This document shows, piece by piece, positions 23,901 through 34,359 of a stretch of DNA of 64,000 nt. Each line of letters begins with the position of its first letter. The stretch's first letter is position 1. Source of the DNA: Branchiostoma belcheri (taxonomy: Eukaryota; Chordata; Leptocardii; Amphioxiformes; Branchiostomatidae). Position numbers and translations under genes: made by a program. The stretch lies in assembly GCF_001625305.1 (NCBI RefSeq), contig NW_017804265.1:1693820-1757819 (forward strand), given 5' to 3'. A model generated the notes under the pieces. The model was not told the origin of the DNA, ran no database searches, and was given only the letters and a program-made list of their open reading frames with translations.

Positions 23901-26779
23901 AGTTCGTTTCTGTTACTTGTCTACTTTTGTACTAGTTAACGTATTTTCACATGCTCTTAACATACATTTGCATTTTCCCATGCCCTAAGCAATATATTTC
24001 AGAACTAGTCTTTGTAATGACAAATTCACCAGTCAGAAGCTTAGTAGTTTATGAATGCTCCTGATGTGACACTTGTGATCACCATGCGTGGCCTTGGCTA
24101 GTCTGTCCCAGACCTTGTCCTGTCAAATTGTCCACGAAATTATATACGTTTATGTCATGCATATTTCATAGAGCTGATGAAATTACAAGGTTCGTCTGCC
24201 GCTTACCAGCTGCGTAACATTGTGCCATTTGTCCCAACTCGTTTCGTTTTGAGCTGCACACATGTGCCAAGATTCTGTAACCTTAACCTTCAGGCTGCTA
24301 AGGTACCTTTTGGTACCAAATTTGTAATGGTTATATCGTAAGACAGCAGAGAGAGGGTAAAAAAAAAGAGTTCCACGATCTCATACCTTCGCCAAATAAT
24401 GTTAACCTTTCCGGTGAACGAATTATACATTTTTACTGATTTGTATGAATCATATCAGTAAATCATATTCTCCAACCAATGACAGTCTTATCGTAAGATG
24501 TTATGCTGTTCACAGACAGACAAACGCTACTGAAACCATAACCTTCTTGGTAAAGGTAAAAATGATGATAAAAAATGAAATTGAAGCAAACGGCAAATTT
24601 CTAAGCCCCCTCCCCATGACACATGGGGACTATGAGTAATTTTGAGTCACACTGAAAGCGATACCGTCACGTCGTTAATCGTTCGCCTAAAGCTGGTCAT
24701 ATTCTCTGATTGCTTCCTAATTCACTTAGAAACACCGTCGATTACAACATTAAATTGTCTTTACATTATGTTGGTGACTGGTACAGTCATACACACACAT
24801 TCACTAAGGGTTGAAGAAAGTTGATAATTATTAAAAAAATAGTTTCTTGCAAATACATTTCCAAGGACTAATTGCAAGTACAAACAACATGTATGAAAAG
24901 ACGAATACAGTGATATAAGGGACTACGTCCAACGTCAATGAGGTTCAAAAAGATGAACCTCCTTGGTTTAGTTGACATCTTCTTTTGAGGCAGTAGAAGG
25001 CGAATTTGCCCACTTCTTCTATGATATGTGGGCGATTTGATTTTAGCTGTAAAATTGTTTTCTCATGGTTAGGAAATATAAGGAACGATGTAGTTGATTC
25101 CCCCTCCCTCGTTTGGCTCTATACCAATAAATGTAGAAAGACAATCATCAATCCAGACAAAAATAGTTAAAATCGATTTCCAATCACCATGTATATAGGC
25201 CGAAGGGCCAACGCTATCATAATGCTATCACGGTATATCTTCTATATCACCTATGTAATTCTACTATGTAGGTCAGTGATAATGTATGCAACATGCATAC
25301 CAATATTCCAACATACCCCTACATTGAAAATAGCTATAGCAAATGTACTTAGTTATTACTGTTCTTTCTTAGTTAGAATAGTTTCTTTTGCCTAATCTCC
25401 AAGTAGATCATTTGGTGACTGCAAAATAATGTTTTAAAAAGGCCCGATAAAAACGCATAAAAAACGACAAAGAATAAGCTGAAGCCTAAATATTTGGAGA
25501 GCATCTTTTGCCATACTTTTAATCGTGTAAGTCAATCATAAAGAGATAACTGTGCTCACGCAAATTTGAATATTCGATTTGCCATATTCTTCAATAATGT
25601 CTTGGAAACACCAAATGGTCCTATATTATTTTTTCCCAAAGATAGATTGAGCTCTGAAAAACGGTACAGATAATTTTCTCATACACGCGATGTAAAACTG
25701 GCTGACATTTATGACTTTTGCGAAACAATTCCTCTCGTGTGTTTTCGGTCGCTCACTCTTCTACCCCGCACGAAAAGGTCCAATTTGATGCCCGGCTGGG
25801 CAACTGTTTTGACAGCTTCCGACGCACCCGGACAATACGTGATTAAATGTACAGATATTATATATGGTATAATTGATAGAGGTCGAAAATGTCTGGAAGG
25901 ACACGTCACATTCCTATGCATCAACTACAGGCTGTACATGCAACACTGAGAACATCAGCCCCCCTCCCCCTTAGCTTGCAAACTGCGCTTACAAAGAGTC
26001 AAAAATGACCTGGGCCAGACGTCATTCACCATGGTAACTCGTTATAGTGTTGGGTTACATAATGTTGCAATTTTATAGCAGGAGGGATTTAGACTCCTGT
26101 CGCCATATATATGGATGTGTTTGAGTAGGAATTAACAGAGCAGACCATATGCGAAGGTAAACATTATGCATTTTTCTTTGCAAATGTTACCTTTCTAGTT
26201 TATTTATTTGTTTGTTTGTTTGTTTGTTTGTTTGTTTACAGATCGTGCTGGGTGACGCGGCCGGCCCTCCCCCCAGACCCTCCACCCCCGCCAAGAGCCC
26301 GCGCTCCGTCACGCAGGAGGACATAACCAGGAAGATGCAGGAGGCCGAGGACAGGAGGAAAGCGCGCCAATCGCAGATCATGGAGAAACTGCAACAGGTG
26401 CGACATTTGAACTTTGAACTCTCGAACCCTGACCTATAACCTCTATTCCTTATTATAAGATAACATGAAACAATTGATCTCAAATGGCTTATCAACGGTA
26501 TGAAAGGTCAATGACCAGAACCAGACGTCTGTCACCATGGTAACTAGTGCTGGGTTACATCATGTTGCAATTTTATAGCAGGAGGGATTTGGACTCCTGT
26601 CCCCATATATATGAATGTGTTTGAGTTCTTTTTTTTAACAATGTGAAAGATATTGTCTATTCCACCTTCTCATCCATTTCTTCTTTTCTTTACTTTTTTA
26701 GGAGGACCAGAAGCGAGATGAGGTCCTGAAGCGAGCGGCGGAGGTCAAAAAGCAGCAGGGCGACAAAGACGACGAATGA
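14910..26779 (+). CDS. stmn: Stathmin, short form with a single tubulin-binding repeat (three coding exons)
   Basis: Coding exons are 14910-14957, 26242-26397 and 26702-26779, all joined in phase 0 with GT-AG sites (GAG/gtaaga, cag/ATC, CAG/gtgcga, tag/GAG), giving 93 residues. Stathmins bind soluble tubulin and promote microtubule disassembly; phosphorylation controls them. The start (MDVKQEKRSSGGQAFE, residues 1-16) matches the family signature EKRxSGQAFE that begins the tubulin-capping N-terminal part. Residues 17-42 are a Pro/Ser-rich linker with a phosphorylatable SP (KSPRS). Residues 43-89 form a charged helix (QEAEDRRKARQSQIMEKLQ, then EDQKRDEVLKRAAE) that aligns without gaps to the first tubulin-binding repeat of vertebrate stathmin. 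The protein then ends, whereas vertebrate stathmin (about 149 residues) continues with a second repeat. Intron 2 is only 304 bp and shows no missing exon. Intron 1 is about 11.3 kb. Identity as stathmin is strong; whether a longer isoform uses unseen exons is open. Confidence 0.85.
15640..16138. repeat. Three tandem units of about 170-180 bp in stathmin intron 1
   Basis: TTTGTTGGTCATCA recurs at about 15650, 15828 and 15996, each followed by a T-rich run, CACGTGA and ATTACGGCGACGTAATGG or a shortened form. The copies differ by small deletions. Confidence 0.8.
16572..16820. repeat. Two tandem units of about 140 bp
   Basis: AAAGCTTAAAATC followed by CTATTTGTACATCCTTTCTG is present twice (16590-16680 and 16725-16816). 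Confidence 0.75.
18579..18945. mobile_element. Harbinger-like MITE, family 1, copy B (stathmin intron 1)
   Basis: Same terminal inverted repeats as copy A, in the opposite internal orientation, with TAA on both flanks. A minus-strand open frame (MANNPVFKFISLQF and onward) is shared with other copies because they are young, not because it is a gene. Confidence 0.85.
20682..21035. repeat. Three tandem units of about 140 bp
   Basis: GGTTTCATGG or a similar start, then GCTTTTTCTGGTATTCCATA, recur at 20690, 20830 and (shortened) 20970. Confidence 0.7.
21215..23390. mobile_element. Foldback element: 2.2-kb imperfect palindrome in stathmin intron 1
   Basis: Two arms of about 1 kb in opposite orientation meet near 22150. 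Matching pairs include the outer ends (TGTCTTCGTCAGAAGGACTA at 21223, complement near 23352), GTGTTTGTGGCTTGTTAG at 21412 (complement at 23168), the block at 21740-21960 (complement 22480-22740), and the near-perfect centre (GACCTCTAGTT at 22122, complement at 22178). Each arm has two tandem copies of a unit with CATGATTTTTGG and GGGGGGTCC. No coding capacity for a transposase is seen. Confidence 0.75.
23685..23898 (+). repeat. 19-bp minisatellite
   Basis: About eleven units of GAACGTTACTGTTCAAAAT lie in tandem directly after the foldback element. Each unit has a CpG inside AACGTT and a short TGAAC...GTTCA dyad. Variants are few except in the last three units. Confidence 0.9.
26019..26205. 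repeat. Dispersed repeat before stathmin exon 2
   Basis: Contains CACCATGGTAAC, TTGGGTTACATAATGTTGCA, AGCAGGAGGGATTTAGACTC and GCGAAGGTAAACATTATGC, ending TTTGCAAATGTTACC. Other copies are at 26511-26626 (intron 2), 28176-28345 (reversed), 52330-52620 (split by a hairpin insertion) and 60425-60605. Confidence 0.7.
26199..26239. repeat. (TTTG)n microsatellite forming the stathmin exon 2 acceptor tract
   Basis: Nine or so TTTG/TTTA units end in TTTACAG at the exon border, so the T-rich tract needed for splicing is supplied by the microsatellite. Confidence 0.8.
26511..26626. repeat. Dispersed repeat filling stathmin intron 2
   Basis: The first 110 bp of the same repeat, with a perfect RFX-type X-box (GTCACCATGGTAAC, 26531-26544). 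It makes up over a third of the 304-bp intron. Confidence 0.7.
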
Positions 26780-27094
26780 TTGACACATTTGTCAGACGAC
26801 ATTTCAGGCATGGCTGTAGCTAGGACGCTAGCATTCAAATTTAGGAAGCTTGTCTCCTTTTAAAAGGTCGCAGTCTATGAAAATGGAATTTTGTGGAAGG
26901 GAAAATCACGATTTGAACTGCTGCGAACATTTTTCCTGGCGACAGTCATGCTTGGGAGTGGTAGTCTACAAAATCTGCATCTTTGTATGCTAAATTGTTT
27001 GTAACTGTCAATCTTGTAGTTAGGACACATGGGACAATCCCTCAGCTTCGTCTTCTGCAGCAGTCACGTTACGTCATCAGGATCCGTTGATTTG

Positions 27095-27370
27095 ATTGGA
27101 CGGGTGACATTGATCGCCAAATAAGGCAAAACTTTGTGTTCCATCGCTCGAATCTTTGTGGTTGCCATGGCAAAGAATCTGCTGCAGAAGACGTTCGAGG
27201 AATTTTGTTTGACTCGTAGTTGCACGATTTTAAGCCTCGGATACCTGATTGGTCGAGGCGGGTAGGTTCTGACCAATCATAACGCGGCAAACAAAAAGCG
27301 TTATATGTCACGACCAAGTCAGCTGCTGTGATTGGTTCAGGAAGTTTTGGTACGGTCGACATTGACCAAT
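27095..27370. promoter_or_regulatory. Cluster of five CCAAT boxes downstream of stathmin
   Basis: ATTGG or CCAAT occurs at 27095, 27248, 27273, 27331 and 27366, three of them in the extended NF-Y form (TGATTGG or CCAATCA). They sit 320-600 bp after the stathmin stop codon. No gene start is visible here on either strand. Confidence 0.4.
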
Positions 27371-30300
27371 AGGAAGAGAGCTCATTTAAGAATGGTCAAA
27401 TACATGCAAAGACAGGTCAAACATGTTGTGATATTCTTATGACAGTAACTTATATTATCGGCAAAATGTTTGTGCAATTTTATAGTGCACGGTGCAGCAA
27501 ACAATTGAAATATATACATGTATATGGGAAATTTTAGTTGCAAATAATATATTGATATCACGAATGTAGCATTTGTACATGCGACGCACATGTGTTGGGG
27601 ACACCTAGCTAAAAGGAGGAATCTGCATAATGTGAAGGAGTGTTTTGTCGAAGCTCAAAAATGAGGTATGGGCTTGGTCTTTTTTGAACGATCGTTACTA
27701 ATTTTATGTGTCTGTTGACTGATACATTCTGTGGAATTGTATCATTTAAAATGCTAAAAGCGAACGAAAATCACAGATGTTTAAAATGATCCTGAATCAA
27801 ACATCTACAAGTGGCGGAACAGTACTAGACTGAGAATGGGGACAACCGTTCATTGGTTACAAAAGATCACGTGACGCATAACTGTTTTCATTGGCTGGAG
27901 GTTATATGCAATTAGGTAACGTATCGGTCACTATGACGTCATGGGGTCAGTTAGCTAGCGTCGGTGGATGTGTCGTCTGATATCATTGATTTTAGTGGCA
28001 AAATTTCCATAAAAATCAGATATTTCAAGCATGACACTACCGCGTTATGTGCATGTATGCAATCTGTAGTGTGGAGGGAATGCTAATATCCATGTAGAAG
28101 TGTGGCTGTTGTTCTTGTTGTCTTTTATTGCACTGGGATTTGGTCCCTTAGCGACCAGCAAAACAACAACACTAGAAAGGTAACATTTGCAAATCAAATC
28201 CAAAATGTTTACCTTCGCATATGGTCTACTCTGTTAATTCTTACTCAAATACATTCACATATATGGTCAGACAGGAGTCTGAATCCCTCCTACTATAAAA
28301 TTGCAACATTATGTAACCCAACACCAGTTACCATGGTGAGAGACGTCAACAAATCAGGTCATTGGAGGAAACGTATCAAAAACAATGTTTTCCTTCGGTA
28401 AACTTAAAGACAGCGTAAAAACAAGCAAAAAGCAAGCCACAGTCACACCTCTGCTTGGAGATTAGAATGACCACCTTTAGTTTGTTATTCAAAGCCATCA
28501 TCTCTACTACAAGTGCAATTATGTCTTGTGCCTCTTGTGTGTACGCTGACTGTGCTCTACCCAAGTCGAATGAACGATAGACGGCTCGACTGTGAATCTA
28601 AGCCCCCCTCCCCCCAAAAAAACACAGCCAGAAAGGCTTATACTTTCGGCTCAAAACTTCATTCTCCTCTAGTAACAACGATGGCTGAATATAGTAAGAT
28701 TTAGTCAAATAGGGAGGATAATTTAGGGCGTTTAATGATCACCCTCCTTGCCAATTATTGACCCTATTTTTGCTATTTCTACTATCCATAAACCCCTAGG
28801 GAGGCCTTGTGGAGGCTACAAAAACGTCTGAACAAACAATGCTGGTTGGTAGTTTAGTTTAGTACCCCGGATGGTAAGAAGGTGATTGGTCAACATTTGT
28901 GACGGTTGTAATCTTGGGAAGGAAAGAAAGGTGTGTTTGTTGTACCGCTGGCTAGCAGTTACATGATGTATCAATACATGTTTTAGACATGTGAAAGAAA
29001 CAACACAACTGCTTGGGATGTACATGGGTAGCTCTGCTTGAATTTGGTTCTAAATACTGACTAAGAACGCTTGTGAGAATGTCTGAAGTAACCGTGTGTA
29101 AAAACTGTGTTGGTGCTTTCTATCTACACAGACATTAGCATGAAAAAATCGTACTATCAGTGTTGGAAACGACTTGACAACAGGAAACTGAACATTTGCT
29201 CTAACTCAGTATGGATGACCCACGACTTCCGGACTCGTGACTCCAATATTTGGTCAAAACTATCTGGAAGTCGGTATCGTCCCCCGTCTGTCATTCAAGA
29301 TGGCGGATTTTGCGAAGGATAAAAATCGGTGTGATACGTTTGACCCATTGCTGACGTCATGGCGTCTCGCGTGACTAAGGTCACGTGTCTGTAACTCTCG
29401 CGGGTTCACGTTCGGAAGTGATTGGTCATGAATTATCCTGATGAAAGCGACAATGGTCGTTGAAAATTTGATCCTTGTGTGCGCTTTGTGTTTTACATCG
29501 TACTATGACGGGTGTGGAATTGAGTACAATTCGTTTCGACCTTGTACCTGAGCAGGAGTTCAGTTTCCTAAAGATTTTACGACGTTGAGGATTTTACGGC
29601 GCTTCTTACAATCTGCTGCGTAAACTTGGCTTGTGGATGTATGTACGTGTGAACTTTGACCTCTTCGTGTCATTCCTGTCTAATAAAAAAAAGCCATTCC
29701 GAAAAAAACTGCACTCGTCTGTTCTGATTTATCATTACTTCTATACACGAGTAGGGATTCGTTTTTTCCATGTGTCCTTTGCTTTATTACCTTCCTATAC
29801 GGTGACGAAGGTGTGCGGTCGCCGAACTCTTGTTTTCCTAATGACAATAATATATCATTTCGTATGTTAACATCATTTGGCGAAGGTATGACATCGTTGA
29901 ACTCTTGCTCTGTCTAGCTTTGTTTTTATGTGCTTGGAAATATTGCTACTATTGGCATTCCAATGTGAAGACTGCTCTAAAAATGGCAGACAAAATCGAC
30001 CTAGAATCGGTCGATGCTTCAAACATGGCTTTTAAAGTCAGATCGATCCTACATATATATATGTCACGTACTTTGCAGTAGCAGTAGTGATTGCAGGCCG
30101 GGCGTTCGTCAAAGACAACCAATCTATTTCCTTTAAAGACCCGGAGCGCCGAAGGATACCTATTAAGAGCCGTATCACACAAAACAGCCTCTCTGAAAAA
30201 TCAATACGCGCATGTACGGGGGGTCACCTCTATAGCTCTAGCGGCACAGAATGATACCATAAGCCTTAGGCTTATTACCAGACTCAATTTGTAAAGATCG

Positions 30301-31037
30301 CGCTGTGTATTCAGTGACTGATCAACGCCTGGATCTAAGACCACCTTAGAATGAAAAATAAACAGCTAGTCGATCAAAATACGATTGCTTTGTGCGTCTG
30401 TAGATATCGATTCAAGAACGTGTCAATCTATCAACCATGTAGAAATTTTTTATAACTTTTGGTTAGGGCATGCCATGGATAAAGCAACATAGGGCTAGCC
30501 TCTACCTGGCTTCAGAGGCGTCTGGAAAGAGTAGAAATTGGCCAGAGAGAGTCTATTGACGCGGAGTAAAGTTTGTTGTTCTCTAGCCGCATCTGACGCC
30601 TGTTAGAGGCTACTTCGGCCTGGTACCCTTTAGAAGGATCGTCCCCCATTCCCACTCTCTCACCTTCCCTTTTCTTATCAATCTCTTCGTTTTTTTTTCT
30701 TTTCATGCCTCCTACACTCCCCTTTTTTCAATCTCCAAGCAGACGTTGGGTTTTCCGATTGCCGAGTTTTGGCTGACATACAACCATCTGCTTGGAAATC
30801 ACACCCCGGGAAATTAGAATATGAAGCCCCTCCCCTCAGAGGCCTAACCAATGGGGGCTCCTAGAGAGCTTGATTTATTGAAGCTAGTTGTTCGTTCAGG
30901 CCTCCTTCAGTCAATATTGGCTATGGTAAAATCCTAATTGATATCAGCCTTAGAACTTCGGCTATGACTGAACAGTCTTATACGAGAATGCCACATAGGG
31001 TGCATCTGTAAGCTGACTCAGGTCTTTTGCAGAGTTG

Positions 31038-31420
31038 GGCCATGTTGATTTGATTATATGGATGACATCCTCCGGGAACCCCATAATTGATGCGCGCGTG
31101 CGAATAAAAAAAAAGTTTTGCAAAAAAAAAAAGTTGTTTTCATTATGAAATCTACGTGGTCATGAGGGTTGAACAAATGGGACAGAATATGGTTTGGCGA
31201 ATAATCTAGTCTTCAAGTTCATTTCTTTACAATTTCGTCTTTTTTCGTTTGATTTTGGCATTCTACGACATTGGTATGTTTTTTTTGTAACTTACGGTAT
31301 ATTTTTGCTCATTTTGCAACTGTTTTGTACGATTTACAGTATGGTTGAAAACTTTTTTTTTAAACGGCCGAAAATTCATGCGCGAGCGGATGTCATCCAT
31401 ATAATCAAATCAACATGGCC
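31038..31420. mobile_element. Harbinger-like MITE, family 1, copy C
   Basis: Same family and orientation as copy A. Flanks are TTG and TTA, so the duplication has one change. Confidence 0.85.
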
Positions 31421-32656
31421 TTATTTTCGTGTATGGCACTTAAAAACAAGCCCATACCCGTCAGCCACAGCACACAGCCGTGTGGACATTTTACGGACGG
31501 TTAGTTCTCTTTCCGCTTACACTCACGCCTGGCTAGAACTGACATCGTGAGAAACAAACTGATCAAAGCGAGCGGGCCTGTAGATCGATCATTCTTGGCT
31601 AAACGGGCACTTAGAAGTGCATTTCTACATTTTTGCTTTGCCATTTGTACGGTTTTTGTTTTGTATGCCTACGCCTTTACTTTCTTTTTCCATTGGACAG
31701 TGGCAAAGTACTAACCTGGGGTGCTATTCTAGTTAATTCGCCGGGTCTAGACAATGAAAAGGGCTACTTTGTAAGAGGAATCTACCATCAGCATCAGGGC
31801 AACCTACCATCACTCAAACAAAGACGGTGGACGATATAGACTTCCTGACACTTTTGACCAATTGCTGACGTCAAGTGTCCTCGATGTCACGTGATCCAGG
31901 TGATTTGTCACTTGTTAGACTGCAGTAGTACAGTCTAGGCAGACAAGTTTTTCATTCAGTTCTAATTCTATGTCCTTGTCTTATATTTCAATGTCTTAGC
32001 GTTTTAAATAAAGGTGGATGAGGGACAATGGCAATTTGTTACAAAATCGTAATCACTTAGCTCAATTTGAATATTGCCATCTCCAACCTTATGGGGTAAA
32101 AACGGACATGTTATCTCAAAATATTCGCGCATTAAAGTCAAAAGGCAGTGTTAAGCAAAAAGTAAGATGGTGGTAAATGGAGGGGGGGATCAAAAGTGGA
32201 AGGCCTAAACATCCTCGATCTCAGTACTGTAAACATGCTAATTGACAACCTTAAGATGTACGTATGGGTCAATATTTTTCCTCTTCTATTTACCTTTTCT
32301 TCAGACGTGATTTATGAACTACCGGCAGCTAAGTTGATACTTTTTCCACTTCCTCCCACTTTTAATTGCCCGCACTTTGTGCTGACTTGTCTGTCCTGAT
32401 TGTGGCATGTAAACTCGTTCCACTGAATGTCTATATACCCGGCCATGCTTGTGACTGACCATGTCTAAGGACACAGTGTAACGACCACTACTTCAGCACG
32501 TGGTGTTTGCTTATGTCCAATTTCTGTCGACTCGGTTATAAATAGCTTCCCTAAGGTGTGTACATTTCGGTCGACGTGCGCTGAAAAAAACTTCAGAAAC
32601 TACCGCTGTCCTTGAAACAGGGAGGGGGGACACGGTAAATGGTCAGGAGAGAATAG

Positions 32657-33103
32657 AGAGGGGTGGATTCTGGCTCGTAAGGTCAGGGGTTCGAATCCCG
32701 GCATAGAAGGAGGTTGATACTGGATCGTAAGGTCGAGGGTTCGAATCCTGCCGTAGAAGGGGGTGGATACTGGATCGTAAGGTCGAGGGTTCGAATCCCG
32801 GCATAGAAGGTGGTGGATACTGGATCGTAAGGTCGAGGGTTCGAATCCTGCCGTAGAAGGGGGTGGATACTGGATCGTAAGGTCGAGGGTTCGAATCCCG
32901 GCATAGAAGAAGGTTGATACTGGATCGTAAGGTCGAGGGTTCGAATCCCGGCGTAGAAGGGGGTGGATACTGGATCGTAAGGTCGAGGGTTCGAATCCCA
33001 ACGTAGAAGGGGGTGGATACTGGATCGTAAGGTCGAGGGTTCGAATCCTGCCGTAGAAGGGGGTGGATACTGGATCGTAAGGTCGAGGGTTCGAATCCCG
33101 GGA
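32657..33103 (+). repeat. Nine-copy 50-bp tandem array of RNA polymerase III B boxes
   Basis: A unit of exactly 50 bp begins at 32671 and recurs every 50 bp to 33071. Each of the nine units has a perfect B box (GGTTCGAATCC, first at 32688, last at 33088) preceded by AAGGTCGAG or a close variant, like the variable loop and T arm of a tRNA. There is no A box in the unit, so these are not tRNA genes. Differences are mainly in the spacer (CCCGGC or CCTGCC, then GTAGAAGG). Confidence 0.9.
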
Positions 33104-33360
33104 TCGATAGTCTGAAGCCTGAGAAGCCACTTAAAGTCACAGTCCAGACAACACCGTTACCAAACGTTTTACCTCAACCGTTGCTAAGAATTAAGATTTC
33201 CTTCCTTTGCCCAGGTGTTAACATCACACAGATTAAGGTAAGCCCACAGACTGGAGTAAACGTGCATGTGAAATGTGAGAGGGTAACTGATATGTCGTAA
33301 CAGCGCCTCCTAGCGTGAAAATAGTTAAATATCAATGTTACAATGTACTGCAAAAAAATA

Positions 33361-33700
33361 GGCAAACAGATACGTCTGTCCCTCCCCTGAGGCCGGTACT
33401 CAGTCCGCCATGTATGATGAAAACCATCCTAGCCAGGCCACCACCGGTGGGGCAAACAGCCTACGTCTGTCCCTCCCCTGCGGCCGGTGCTGGCGGGTCT
33501 CAGGCAGGTACCTACTGCCAGAATGACCGTAGAGAGGCAGTAAACAACACCCCAGAAAACCCCGAGACAAACAGCTATGAGACTGTATCTGCTAACTGTC
33601 ACATTCAGTAAATATAGAAGGAAGGAATTGTTGGGAAATTTGTCTTGATTGCCAACATTTCTTTACTATGTGTTTGGCTATCCCCCTCTCCAAAAAAGGT
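33361..33700 (+). pseudogene. Truncated 3' end of a second LRR receptor gene
   Basis: This stretch is nearly identical to the end of the receptor gene at 37280-37540, including the last about 50 codons, the stop codon (33609-33611) and some 3' UTR. Everything upstream (LRR, Ig-like, membrane segment) is missing; the match begins abruptly at 33361. One extra base near 33460 (CAGCCTACG here, CAGGTACG in the intact gene) shifts frame. A 36-bp piece occurs twice exactly 90 bp apart (33361 and 33451), meaning the lost paralogue had one more tail repeat here. It could instead be a terminal exon of a gene whose other exons were deleted, but no acceptor explains the fused start. Confidence 0.8.
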
Positions 33701-34359
33701 CTGGTTCTCTCTTACGTTTCATTAGATTATGGACATCAAATTCCGTTTAAGATGAATACAAATAAGCATCATATTAGATAAACCCTTTTTTAAGATATTG
33801 CTCTGGTAAACTCCAGTACATTGTTGCGAAGCAGGTACAGATGATTTGCAGCAAATTGAATATTTTGAAAATACCAAATGCAAATATATATTTGTTCGTA
33901 CCAAAATATCTCAAGATTGATATACAGGATGAGTTTGAAAAGATACAAATGAAGAAATTCTATTGACAAGATAGCTACTATAAAGTAATGCATATTCTAA
34001 TCAAAGACTTGTGTCGATTATCATTTTCTGTTTGTCTCAAGAAGGAATGTCCTACAGAATGAGACTTGTGAATATCTTTGGACTAAAAATTCTTCAGTCC
34101 TTTCATGTCGTCCTAGATACAGCGGAGAGTTATTTAATCCAAACCTGTAATAAACTGGGAGATGCTGAGCTGAATATTAGACCTCTGTTGCGCCACTGAG
34201 GCTGCAACACGGCTGATTTCTGTGCTGTCCAGGTTATCCTACAATTGTGGAGAAACTAACGGTAACATCTTGTAAAATCCTTTGGTAAGGTAAGTATGGT
34301 AATGTAGCCTTCTGTTGTTGCTCAATGCTATCAATAGTATGGTGTGTTAACGCTCTATC

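Larger units (their letters stand above)
26780..33360. other. Stathmin 3' region and intergenic DNA
   Basis: An AATAAA at 29682 could end a long stathmin mRNA, but this is uncertain. Also present are the CCAAT cluster, a reversed dispersed repeat (28176-28345), two related blocks with TGACGTCA plus CACGTG (29337-29390, 31856-31895), MITE copy C and the B-box array. Confidence 0.5.

Noticed and set aside
32600-33140. Overlapping minus-strand frames of 165-176 codons full of DSNPRPYDP and GFEPSTLRSS
   Set aside because: They are the B-box array read backwards. The 50-bp unit is open in all three minus frames, so the repeats create long frames without any gene.
34011-34199. 62-codon frame just before the receptor
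   Set aside because: No domain, no splice link and AT-rich composition.
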